64,000 nt of DNA from Basidiobolus meristosporus CBS 931.73 (lineage: Eukaryota; Basidiobolomycota; Basidiobolomycetes; Basidiobolales; Basidiobolaceae). Position 1 is the stretch's first letter. The number at the start of each line of letters is the position of its first letter. The notes beneath the pieces were generated by a model that saw nothing but the letters and a program-made list of their open reading frames with translations, had not been told where the DNA came from and searched no databases. Below, piece by piece: positions 1-11,655 of the stretch. The translations under genes and the position numbers were made by a program. The DNA lies in assembly GCA_002104905.1 (NCBI GenBank), contig MCFE01000012.1, forward strand, positions 1-64,000, read 5' to 3'.

Positions 1-71
1 GTTTTCATATTATATACGATCTCCATGAGCAGGTATTTATTGTTCGTAGTAGGTTATGGGATACGAAGCGG

Positions 72-1233
72 TTAAAGTTTCGCCATTTTGCGCATTCTTT
101 CAATGCTGTCTGGATATTGGAATGAATTGCCGGTCAACCAGGAACCACCATCGACTACGAAATTACTTCCACTGATCCAGTTTCCACTGGGGGATGCTAA
201 GAAAACGGCCATATGTTCAATATCGCGGATCGAGCCCAGTCTCTGTAAAGGAACTGCACGAATATACCCCTTGGCGTATTCCTTTGGAAGCAAACGCTAC
301 AAAAGAGAAAAGGATTAGTACAGTCCAAGAGATTATCCGAATCTAAGCATACCTCGATTCCTGCAGTTTCTGAGATGGGCTATAGAATAGACAAAAGAAT
401 CGAGTTTAATTTCTTTGAGCGATGAGATTACCAGAGAGTACAAACTTACACCAGGTGCAATGCTATTGACGCGGATTCCATATGGTCCCCATTCCAAGGC
501 GAATACCTTTGTTAAAGTGTCGACTCCCGCCTTCGCAGAAGAAGCATGGGATTGAAGTGGAGTACCATTGTAATGAAGAGTAGCGCTGATATTTAGAATG
601 GTACCCTTCGACTTCTTGAGATGTGGAAAGCAGGCTTTGCTAACATTGAATGTGCCAATTAAATCGATCTCAATCACGGTTCTGAATGCGTTGTATGACA
701 TGTTTTCAGCGGGGACTAGGAAGTTGCCAGCCGCTCCATTGACTAAAATGTCGATTCCACCGAACTTCTCTACAGCTTGAGCCACAGCTTTCTCGACATC
801 CTCAGGCTTGCGAACATCAGCAGAAACGGCGAAGCATTCTCCACCTGTCGAAAACAAATGATAGGGGTGTTGAGTATTCCCGCTCGGTTTGGGTCACAGT
901 GGGTATAACTCTTACCGGTGCTCTTAGCCATTTCCTCAGCTGCTTTAGTAACTCGATCCAGACTGGTTAAACATAGCATTAGCAGTTGAGCTGAATAGTA
1001 TACATAATTAGTCCTACCTTCTACTTGCAATTACCACCTTGGCGCCATGTTTCAACAGTGCTTCAGCAATACCTTTGCATATTCCACTTCCTGTAAAAGA
1101 ACACCAAGCACTCAATATGGCCTCTCACTTCAGAATACGGTGGAACTAACTTTACCTCCGCCAGTTACGAACGCCACCTTTCCCTTCAGAGTATCAGGTA
1201 AGAAAACTGTAGTTGTGTCGACTGGAGCTGCCA
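72..1233 (-). CDS. SPS19: Peroxisomal 2,4-dienoyl-CoA reductase (Sps19/DECR2-like SDR)
   Basis: Short-chain dehydrogenase that uses NADPH to reduce 2,4-dienoyl-CoA esters during beta-oxidation of unsaturated fatty acids. The ATG at 1233 opens with MAAPVDTT. Several introns interrupt the gene, for example after TGG at about 1160 and after VIASRR. The cofactor motif reads TGGGSGI across the first junction. The NGAAGNF motif and the segment LEWGPYGIRVNSIAPG are close to animal DECR2. As in that family, the Tyr of the classical YxxxK is absent: the region reads HASSAKAG. The protein ends in AKL, a type 1 peroxisomal targeting signal. The last exon runs from about 293 to the stop at 72. Exact borders of the exon near 340-480 are less certain. 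Family assignment is firm; peroxisomal location is inferred from AKL. Confidence 0.88.
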
Positions 1234-3679
1234 TATTTTAATAAGGGTGTGGGTGGAAGGGTAGAGGAGCACTTGCTATACTTGTTTCTATTTCTTAGTG
1301 GTGTTCTCCAACGTGCTTATATATAGCTCTCCAGTGAATTTCAGAACAGTTTCACAACCATGAGACTCTCGATTATGCAAATTTGGGTTTCCTGCTGATT
1401 AATGAAAATACTCCTAACGACGAGATTGACGACTCGAAAATTGGTGAGAATTTCCCTGACTAAGCGGCAAACCAAATGCCATCCCTGATTATCACGTGAA
1501 TGGTGCCAAATTTGAACGGGCGTTATTGAGTTTCTATAGAGGATACCAACAATCTCCAGCTATGTTCAGCGTGTTTTGCTTTCACCGATACGCTGCTCAG
1601 CAGAGTTAAAGAAATCCGCACATCTCAACAGCCCAATAACGGTGGCTTCCGTGGCAGGGAAGGTATTTTGATGGAAGTTGATCTTCTCGAGCCTCCCAAA
1701 ACCGTTCTGGCATATATATTCATCGTGTACTACTCTCTCACTCGCCAAACCTGGAGGCCTCTGCTGGCAAGAGATGTCAAGATCTACTGCCTAATAATTT
1801 TGACTCTACTGCCTTATGTCATACGATCATCCGAGTAAGATGGTTAACTTCTTGATTAGTGATGGTAATCATATTGCGACTCCCCATGCTGCGTTGCATA
1901 CTATAGTGTCAACATATGGGTCAGCAGGTGTAATCCACCTGCATCTCGACCAATCGATGACGAAGTAATCACTGGGATAAAGAGTGGAGGTCGGAGCCAT
2001 CGAATCCCTGTCTGCAGGGTATAGACTAGTGTTCGAGGAAAAATATACTGAGCTGGATACCGTCCAATGTCTTGATCTTTGTGGTCACTGCACTTCACAA
2101 CCAGGAGCTATTTTGGGAAGGAATGATACATCATGCCTTCTGAATAGATGTTGGATGGCTCAAGGTGGTGGAATTGAAGTAGAACATTTAGCCGGAAAAA
2201 TACCTGATCCACATTTCCGAGCTTTCATGCCGGTAGCGCTAGCCTTTGTTACCAGTGGTAGTTATTATACGAGATCAGCAAAGCCATTTGTACTGCATCG
2301 CATCTTCGCCCGGCATGAAGATGGTCGATTCCGCGAGCCTCCTGATGCTCTATGGCCCATACTGAAACTTGATCAAGGGTGGTTTATTGTTCCAGCAATC
2401 AGAGCTACATCTGTGCAGGTCATGTCCATAACGTAGATCAGGGCCATCTAGAATCCATTGATTAAGTTGTTATGTTCGATTAATCGTGCGTCCGTCTCAT
2501 TATTGGCTTATGGCAGGGGTAATCTTGGGTGAAATCAAATATCGCCTTTGTGGTTACTGCACCGACTCGATGAGGCAAGTCAAATGCTATCCCGGGAAAT
2601 TGGATTCTCGTTATGCCACCAAATACCCCTCCAAGCCTGCTACTTCGATTCAATTGTGCGATTCATTAATCGCACATTGGTCTATATTTCGTCTGGAATT
2701 CCACCAGTCCCACGAGATAGAAGGTCTACAGGGGCGGTCAAGAGTCGCGTGCCTTTTCAACTGATTCTTCAACGAAATGTTTTGGCACTTCCCTTCGCAC
2801 GCACAGTGCGTGTATGATAAGCCATGCTCAAGCGATGTGGAGGTTTAGAAAATCCCAATGTGATGCCATACATTTCGTATGTATTACAAGATTCGGAATA
2901 CCAAGCCTGATGCTTTTGATCAGGTCAATCTCAACTCAAAATAATCGTGGCCTATCATAGCCTTGTAGTACCATGATTGAAGTTGATATGCACGCAGGTA
3001 GCTGAGTTCCGTTTTCCTTGAATGAAATTTCACGCTGACATGTTCAACCCTACACCGTCGATTCAACATTCAAAGCGCATGAGCCCATAAACTTGATTAG
3101 GATAAATTTCCCATCGTTTCATAACAAACCTTATTGAAAGGAACCTTGGAAGGCTATAGATATGATAAGCAGGTACTTTTCGGTGTAGATCCTGCGCGGA
3201 TAAATTGAATGTCAAGAAGCAATTCTGCATTTATTTATACAGTTGACCCATTACAAATGGATTGGCCTTTATATGTCATGTCCAAAGGTGGATTCAAGCA
3301 CTTGTGTAGATTGGCATTTTGGGTTCAAATGACTGATTTACCCTCAGGCTATGATGCTTCCTGGAGAATCAGATTTGCAAGGGCTACCGCTACTTTCAAG
3401 TTTAACGGATTAAGAAAAGCAACAACCCAGTCCCGTATGATTGTCGCTGATAGATTAGAGTAATTTGAATGTATATCAATGGCTCCATTTCTATGTTCAT
3501 GGCCTGCATAGTTTGAGGTTTGTAAGTAGCTGAGGCTATTGTATTTGCAGGCCTGGAAAGTTGTCGAGACTCCCTGGATCTAACAGAATAGAGGACACGT
3601 TACGGGGGATGATCCAAGCGGTAGCTAAATTGCTGGGTTTGGCATAAACCGGTTGGTTCTCCCTTTTCCAAAGAAATAT
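1234..3679. other. Gene-poor spacer, no supported gene
   Basis: Several open frames occur (1984-2436 +, 3209-3463 +, 2486-2764 +) but none shows a recognisable domain, and 1984 begins at GTG rather than ATG. Segments near 2085-2150 and 2550-2620 look alike (both contain CTTTGTGGT, then CACTGCAC or TACTGCAC, then GCTAT and GGGAA), which suggests a diverged short duplication. I see no RNA gene or intact mobile element. Confidence 0.4.
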
Positions 3680-5432
3680 CTACTTTTGGTTTCTGTTCAG
3701 TAGACGTTTTTTAGATGGTGTTTGTTCCTGTCCTTCAGACTGGTCCTGATTCATTCTCTTTTGCTTCCGGTCGATTGCACCAACTGCTAAGCCTCCGGAT
3801 GGTTGTCTGTTACGCTGCTCGTGCGCGCCAGCAGGATTACATTGTGCGTCATTTACTGGTAGTAAAAAAGGGTATAGTTTATCAGAAAAGGAGTCCAGAT
3901 GGACCATGTCGGCAATGAAAGGATGTTGAATAGCCATTCCAGGGGTCAAGCGTTTCGATGGATCATATAATAGTAAGCTTGAAATAAAGTCCAAAAAATT
4001 GACGTCCGTAGTCTTCAATAGGTTTGCAATGCTAGAGAGCGAAGGGATGGTGTCAATAAAAGTCGGCTTGTATTTGGCAGTTTGCGTGCCTACCTTTGGG
4101 CAATATGAAGTTTGATATCTGCATCGTCTTGGGTGGGCTTTAAGAATTTGTCGTCGCAATATTTGCCGTTCTTGTAAATTTCTTTCGGAAATTTTCCTAA
4201 CAAACGCGACATTTCATTCATCATATCGCTGCGCGTTATGCTTGCGAAAAGCGTATGTCCCATCCACGTCTCACACAGAATGCATCCTAGTATACGTATA
4301 AAGGTTATTATAAGGGGTTCCTGACAAAGGTTATATCCTACATGGCACTACCTAAAGACCACATATCAATTGGTAATCCGAATGGAATCCCAAAAAGGAC
4401 CTAAATAGTGAGCTAGGTTAGATTTCTGCGATCTTGTATAGCCTGGAATCCTAGAATCACCTCTGGTGCTCTATAGTTCATGGCTTGGACGTTGTAAGTT
4501 TGATAATAGTAAGGTAATTCGCTGAGACCAATAGAATTCCCAAAATCTAACACTTTAATGTCGAGTGAATTCGCTAAATAAACAAGCAATGTTAGCGTGT
4601 AAGCCACAGCTAGGAGCGAGTGGATTTGAGTAACCTTGCGTATGTAGGATGTTATCTGGTTTAAGGTCCGCATGTAAAATTCCAAGTTTTGATAGCAAAA
4701 GCAGCGAGGTTACAAGTTGACATGAGATTCGACGAGTAATTGAGAGTCGGCGAAGCTCCTGTTCCCGTGACAGGTGTGATGAATCGGCCGAGCTTGTACC
4801 TACAGCATGCTTGATTGATAATGGGCCGCCTGATAACCATTCCAGTACGATACATATGTAAGAGCCGAAATTGAATGTGTCGAATATCTGAACCAACTGA
4901 AAGTTTTTCTCATCATTAAATATCGTTAGCTGTCGAAGCCTGATAATTTCCTGAGTTCACAAAGAAAATATGATTAGTATAGCTTGACTAAGATATGAAT
5001 CAGGTGGAGCCCAATCTATCGGCATCTATTCCATAAATCGTGGTCAACACAATCATTTATACTTACTGTGATAGCTTGTCGGTTGTATTTGTGATGAAGG
5101 ATTTTCAAAGCAACTAGACGTTTCTTCGGATGTGCTAAATCGCGGGCCAATAGTACTTGGGAAAAGGAGCCAGTTCCTATCTTTTGAAGAACTTCGTACC
5201 GTTTTCCTAGTACCAAGCGAGATTCGTTTAAGTTGTTGCTTGAATTTAAGGTTTCAAACGCTGCACTGTCTACTCGATTAAGGATTAGCAAAGGTTGGCG
5301 CAACTGGTGTTGAGAGAAGGTGACTGAAAAGGGAGCTATGATCTAGCAGTTTCTCACACAATGAAATGGTTGTTGAACTTAAAGAAACAAAATGATGCAC
5401 ACCGTACCTGTCCCAGGGGAATTCAATAGCAT
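3680..5432 (-). CDS. CMGC protein kinase, DYRK/Prp4-like
   Basis: Ser/Thr kinase catalytic domain spread over about six exons. Exon 1 is only 25 nt (5408-5432, ATG CTA TTG). The glycine loop reads IGTGSFSQV, the catalytic Lys lies in VALKIL, the catalytic loop is HADLKPDN and the magnesium loop is DFGNS. The activation segment lacks the usual DYRK SRFYR; it reads NVQAMNYRAPE and continues as VLFGIPFGLPIDMWSLG after an intron that starts GTGATT. A CILCETWMGHTLF segment and a basic, Gln-rich tail ending at 3680 follow. HADLKP is typical of DYRK, HIPK and Prp4 kinases. The substrate is unknown and the subfamily uncertain. Confidence 0.8.
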
Positions 5433-7364
5433 CACCAATTGGCTATTGATAATTAGTGGTATATATGTCAAAGAGTCAGTTCGAAATTCCTAGTTCTGAG
5501 TAAAAAAACAAAGGCGTCTTTGCAAAAGCCAATACCGTTCAAACAATATCGAGCAGGACGAAAGTATTTATTTGATTGATGAGGAAACCAGAAAAGAGTT
5601 GTGTAATGACACTGAGTTCGGCAGAAACAGACTGGTAGAAAAAAGGGTGAATACAAAGTTCAATATAATCGTATCGAGGCGTAAATCAAATCCATCTACC
5701 ACCCAAATCAATATATCATGAAATCGGGTATTGTCAAGGGATGGAGTGATCATGATCTCAATTGTGTATGGCTATAAATTTCCGGAATGACTAATTCTTC
5801 GATATTAGCTTCGGGTACAAATCCTCAGTGGGCTGCTCAGTGCGAGTCGCAGTGTGTTTCAGGTTATCGGTAAGAATGATGGGTCACCTCGCGATTAACC
5901 CCTCGCTTACATTGGGGCGTGGTCAGCAGAAATGGATCTAGCAGTTTGGGATCGTGGGGCTGTGTTGCTGTTTCTGGGTATGCTCTGAATCAATACTCTC
6001 GGACATGAATGATGTTTTTGGTGGCTCGAGTGTAAAGCACTTGATGCCTAGGAATTACCGATTTTGCTGCGAAACAAATGATTAATCTCCCAACAAGTCG
6101 AATGGACTGGACGAGTGGGGTGTCATACTACAGATGATTCCTCATGGCGCAGTGGTTGTTAGCAGAGTTATACGATGGAGGCGGGGCAGCTAATTGGCTG
6201 ATTACCGTTCAACAGGTGACAAAGATTGTCCTCTCCATCGAAAGTTTACAGCTATTAGCCTGATAATCAAAAGGAGGGAAATAGCATATATGGGATGGTT
6301 TGATGGTAATGGTTGCCGGTTATGGTCAACATCATATTAAGGAGCACCACGCTTACTATGAGATAACTGCATATAATAGAGTAGTCCTTTGTGTATTTAT
6401 TCGTGACGGCTATTTTTATCGAAAGCAACGCCGCTATTCCTATGATTCAATATGGTTACCAATCGGCTTACCGGAATGATAGACGATGAAAGTGCTCCTC
6501 ACTTGGAAGGTAAGTAATTGTTTTATGCGGCCAATGGGCTACTGGGGCCAGTGCGAGAATGTGTTTGACAATCGTGTCTTCATCAGTACTAAAACCAGAT
6601 ACCCAGCAAACTCGCAGCTGAGCTTGGGAATGGAGTGGCTGGTTGTTGATTCAAAGTACAAGACGCAGTTGTTGTCCATCAAGTAGACCCAAATTCCATT
6701 AATCAACACGTATTACTTATACCATGTTTGGTATTATACCACTGGTGTAATGATAGTTGTGTCGTTTCACTCACTAATGTTCCATTTAAATCGTGCAAGT
6801 AGCAACCATGTGGATTTCAAATGTAGGTACTCAAGCGCCCGGTCAATTCAATTTACATGCTAGTATAATAAGTAGCGTCGTTTTAACATCTAGGCGTCTT
6901 GTGTGGGAAGTGAAATTGTACTGAATGTGCTACTAGGATTTCATCAATATGCTAGTTCATTGGGCCCAGCCACCCTCGTAAACTAGACTATCTCAATGTA
7001 GAGTGCAATATTTTATATTTATATTGTATATCAGATGTAGATATGTTGGAACTAAACACAACATTCCATACAAATCGAAATCCTCAGCTTGTTACCTGCT
7101 TTCTCCATTGCAATTTCACTAATAATGTACATCACTCCATCCGATATATCATAACACCTCTCCTGCAGTTTGTTGGTTCAAATATATTCGAGTTTCATAT
7201 GCTGTAATCGACTTTCCAAAGCTGATGGCAGTCGCTACAGCATTGTGATTACTTGGTGGTTACATTTTTGCATACACAAGGAGCTCCAGTAGGTGGAGGC
7301 AATGTAGTTGACCATGTAGTGGGGCATTTTCAATCGAGAAAAGCAAAATTGAAGAGTATCTTGC
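5433..7364. other. Spacer upstream of the CMGC kinase, nothing supported
   Basis: AT-rich sequence with only short open frames and no recognisable domain. The region just upstream of 5432 should hold the kinase promoter, but I see no distinctive element in it. Confidence 0.4.
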
Positions 7365-7979
7365 TCACAATTCTAAAAAATCCCCTACCATGCACATAAG
7401 CTCAATTGTACTCGGTCTGCAGTTCTTGCGAGATGATGTTTCGTCGTGGACTGATACAAACGATGGTAAGTTGTCTTCCTCAATAAATTCCAGTTTGCTT
7501 CGATGACGGGGGGCCAAATATAAAGGTTCTATCTCGTTCCAATTACTAAAAATTATTTCATCATGCTCAATTGGCAATGGAAAAAGAAAATAGGCACGTA
7601 TATATAACTCTTTCAACATGTTCCAGCTTGGAATGGGTTCGCACAGGCTTGTTAACCGTTTGTTTAATTCGGCAATAGAGCCAGGTTTTGTAAGATACCC
7701 TTGGATGTGGCGCTTTTTGACCTCCAAGTAGGTTATATTATCGACCTGAAATTCATTCAGGTGTCGACCTAGATGAAGACGGATCCATTTGGACTACAGT
7801 TAGTTAGCATAGTTACCAAGAGTGGCGCTGCTCATGGACTTCACCAGCTTGAGTCGACCGTGCTGCATTTTCTCTCCATAGAAATCTTCATAAACACGAG
7901 GGATGCTGGACAATGGTATAAACATGACAGAGTCAAATAAAGTCAAGATCTTGGTGCACGTAGGATGTTCCTTCCACAT
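7365..7979 (-). CDS. Hypothetical protein, possibly eroded
   Basis: Two open segments can be joined. An upstream one starts at ATG 7979 (MWKEHPTCTKIL) and runs to about 7820. A downstream one begins near SKWIRLHLGRHLNEF and reads on through LEVKKRHIQGYLTKPGS to the stop at 7365. The apparent intron between them is only about 23 nt and the phase does not fit cleanly, so the gene may be broken or misread. The composition (Leu, Trp and charged residues) recalls F-box/LRR-type proteins, but no F-box can be shown. I do not recognise it. Confidence 0.3.
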
Positions 7980-9728
7980 GGTATTAAAAATCTACTATCA
8001 GATTTCCTGTGGTCTTTAGGGCTATTTATGCTGGCCATTCCTAGTAAGAAATCCTTATCTCGTCAGTAGCATCAACGAAACTTTGCTAGGTGACCAGAAA
8101 GGTCAATCGGTGTATTCATCATTAGTGGCGTGTATCCAGTTGCCACAGTAGAATGGCCTGGTTTTCCATTGGATTTTGTTCGGAACAAATCAAACTTCAA
8201 TCATATTACAATATCAATAGCATTGATGATTAAGAGACAATATTTGAGCCATTTCAGAATTCGATTACAACATTGATTACCTGTCTCACTGGTGCGTTGT
8301 TTACCAAGGCCCTCCAGAACCAATGTGTAATATTTAGGCAGCATCCATTCTCAAGTATACATGCATGTTCTCAGGTATTACAAGATTGCATAAATGACTT
8401 TTCACTTGCTTCTTATCGAGATTATGCGACAGCTAAAGCTGGTAATTCTGCCTCTTTCATACTTGGTTATCATATCATGCCCAGGTCTCATCAGTTTGAG
8501 GCTAGGGGTCGCGACTATCGGAATACATATCTGTCCTCACTTGGGCTACTTTGCTTGCAGATGCTCAAACTACCCTTTGATGCATAATTGATACAGTAGT
8601 GTTCATAGTACCTCGATAATATTAACGATCCTGGTACCATCATTTTAATTGAACTTCAAATCAAATATCTTATCTGGCATTGAAAAAATCCACATGTTCG
8701 AACGCTGGTTCCAGCACACAATTTCCGGATGTTCGATGGAGAGCAGGCCGATTCACATGATATTTGGAAACCTTCAGCTATCAACGCAATTCTCTCTTGG
8801 ACGTTGGTTGCATAGCATGTAAGTAAATGCATCCATTACCCAACTTTGACTTTGGAACCTGTTAGAATTTGGTTCGTATCTCAAATTACACTACAATGAT
8901 CGCACAGCTGGTTGAGGAGATTTATTGATAGAGCCTCCCATCATGTACTCCAATTCATTTGCATCTCTACTACACCTTCAATTTTCATTCGCTAAATGGC
9001 TTTGCAGCTATGATACGAACTAGAGCATATCCTCCACTGAAAGATAACCAAGAAAATCGGAACGAATGGTGATAAATACTGGTCCATCTCATTGACCTTG
9101 TGTTCTTTGCTCTCAAATTTCACGGGTTTCTTAATTAATATCAGATATATAACACATGTCTGCATATTTATGGCGTATGTATTGAATCACAATTTCAGTG
9201 AAGAACGCTCTAATTCATAAGAGCGGGTATTCCCCTACTATGCATACCCCTAATCCAAAGCTACTCAAACACCATTACTCTTGAGAAACTATATATTCTA
9301 CTGGATGCTTCGAGGGCACCATGGTGCAATTACCTCTCAGGCATCACTATCTCCATCACCAACCTTAATATACCTTTCGGACATTACATCAATATCCCTT
9401 TTAACAGTCAAACACTAATTCGTGTCGTCCTTTGCTTATACAAAGATCGTTTCAGCTTTCGATTGTTACCGTAGCTCGGAGATCAATTCCATTCTTTAAC
9501 GAAACCTAATGTATACATATTGTAGATCAATTGTTTAATCGTAACTGATTTTCTTCCCTCAGAACCTTTAAATATACTAGCTGTGTCTACAGGTGCGCCT
9601 ATCCTCACTAATTCATTTCCCAAGGCCATTTCTACAACTACTATCGGGCCAACGATATTGGAAACAAGTTTGGCGACTCCCCTAGCTCTGTTTATACCGC
9701 AACACGGTTGATTGCAAATCTTTTCAAC
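7980..9728. other. Spacer upstream of the HAL-type kinase
   Basis: A 104-codon open frame at 8273-8587 (+) has no recognisable domain. Just upstream of 9729 the reading frame stays open back to about 9612, behind a plausible acceptor (TACAG near 9592), so the following kinase could have an extra 5' exon here. Confidence 0.35.
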
Positions 9729-11291
9729 ATGGTCACATTTTCCACTGATGTATGGGCGCCAGCTCTTGGAAATACTGTTAGCAGAAGGCCTGCAGAAGTG
9801 CGCTCAAGAAAATATTCTAGCAACGGATTCAAACCACAGCGCAGAGTCAATCATAATGCAAGATATATAAACAAGGAGACAGGTACAAGTTATCAGGCAA
9901 ATACTGATAATGTACTCTCTCTGGTACTGGTCGATGAGGAGGAACTCATTTCTTCCGGTACGATACGTAGTGGAATGGGCCAAGTGGAGGCGACCAAGCC
10001 CAAATTCTTCCGTAAAATCCAAAAACATTTTGACGCAAAACTGGGCGGAAATTCTTCAAACACCTCAGATGAGATTACCTCCAACAGCTTCTCAAGTTCG
10101 AGTGAAGTATCAAGTCCCTCATTGAAAAGGAATTCCCTGGTAGAAAAATATGGTGTTTGCAAGAAAGGAAGTATCGGTCGAGGGGCGACTTCAATTGTTA
10201 AGCTGGCATACAAAATAGAAATGGACTCTAAAAGTGGAAGCACCAGTGAAAAGATCTACGCCATCAAGGAATTCCGGAAGCGGAAGAAGGACGAAACAGA
10301 GAAGGAATACTTGAAGAAGCTGGCTAGCGAATTCTGTATCAGCTCCTCTCTTCACCATCTCAACATTGTAAAGACAGTGGACTTGGTGCAAGATGAAAAT
10401 AAGCAATGGTGTCAAGTCATGGTATGCTTCTATCAATTCCTTAATATTGTGGTATATCAATTGACTAAACGTGCCTGATATACGATCCAGGAATACTGTT
10501 CTGGTGGTGATTTGTACAATGCAATCAAAAGCGGGCCCATGTCTGACGCAGAGGCGAATTGCTGCTTCAAGCAATTGATAACTGGATTGAATTATTTGCA
10601 CTCTATGGGGGTGGCTCACAGGTAAACTTTATTTGTTAAGTTGCATTGGACTTTCATACTGATTTGGCGCTAGGGATATCAAACCAGAGAACATTTTGTT
10701 GGATGAGAATGGCTACCTGAAAATTACTGACTTTGGTGTGTCAGACGTGTTTAAAATGGGCTGGGAGAAGAAATGTCACAAGTCTAGGGGAATCTGTGGC
10801 TCTGGTAACGATATTAAGCCACGCAGACTGCCACCTCAAATACTAAACTCGGGTACCATGAACGAATATATCTAGAGCCATACATTGCCCCGGAAGCCTT
10901 TACTTGTAAGGAGTATGATGGAAGAAAGTTTGACGTATGGTATGGCATTGGCGGATTTCATTTAACCTCGGAAATGTAATTAAGCACACGCACATATGTG
11001 TATAGGGCATGTGGGATTGTATACTATACAATGGTGTATCGTGGGATTCCTTTCAGAATTGCAAATCTGAACGAACCAACTTACGTCCAATTCCTGAACT
11101 CTCGCAAATTGGGCAATTATGAGCCCATAACGAGACTTCCTGAAGGATGCCGGAATCTAATGATGAAAATTTTGGAGCCCAACCCAGATTTGAGAATAAC
11201 CACGGATGAAATCCTGAAGGATGAGGTACATGCTGTGATACACCATCACGTTCTTGTTGAGCGTTATCTGATGAATTCCAATATCGATTAG
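9729..11291 (+). CDS. HAL/SAT4-NPR1 family Ser/Thr kinase
   Basis: Five exons (9729-10421, 10491-10621, 10674-10804, 10876-10939, 11006-11291) give 434 aa, all in frame. After a Ser-rich basic N-terminus, the kinase domain has a GRGATSIV glycine loop, YAIKEFRKRKKDE (catalytic Lys), EYCSGGDLYNAI, HRDIKPENILL, TDFGVSDVF and EPYIAPEAF. Insert and tail features match the fungal HAL4/HAL5/NPR1 group, which in yeast stabilises nutrient and K+ transporters at the plasma membrane. ATG 9729 is the first in-frame ATG of the exon. An upstream exon cannot be excluded. Function in ion or nutrient transporter control is inferred from the family. Confidence 0.87.
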
Positions 11292-11655
11292 TGGCTTATG
11301 AGCGTGGAAGTATGCTGCAATGGAAACACTGTACACAAACATATACCGAATAAGCCTTCTGGCTTGCAGTAACTGTCGCTACATGATATTCCAGAGGTTA
11401 TTGTAGAGGGACCTCGTGCTACAACCGTGCTGACTCCCTGTTTGATAGCTGTGGTGCTTAGATTTTAATGTCCCATTCGCCATCAAATACTTATTTTAAT
11501 AATCACGGATGGCTCAATTGCCTAATAGAAAAATATATATCGAGTATGGAATTAGTAAGATGAGTTTTCTAGATTATATTAGTACGGCACAGGGCATCCT
11601 TGGATAATGCAAGACAGTCGTGTGGCGCAGGGGTGGCTTATAGTTTTCCCGAGTG
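11292..11655. other. Short spacer, nothing supported
   Basis: 364 bases between two plus-strand genes; AT-rich, with no motif I can support. Confidence 0.4.

Noticed and set aside
1984-2436. 150-codon plus-strand ORF
   Set aside because: It begins at GTG, not ATG, shows no domain, and sits in a gene-poor spacer with possible duplications, so it was not called a gene.
4413-4490. Kinase reading YRAPEVILGFQ followed by a stop
   Set aside because: The VILGFQ part is intronic. Donor GTGATT after the APE codon joins to VLFGIPFGLPIDMWSLG.
9893-10243. Minus-strand ORF of 116 codons opposite the HAL-type kinase
   Set aside because: It is antisense to the kinase N-terminal coding exon, with low-complexity Ser-rich content and no homology recognised.
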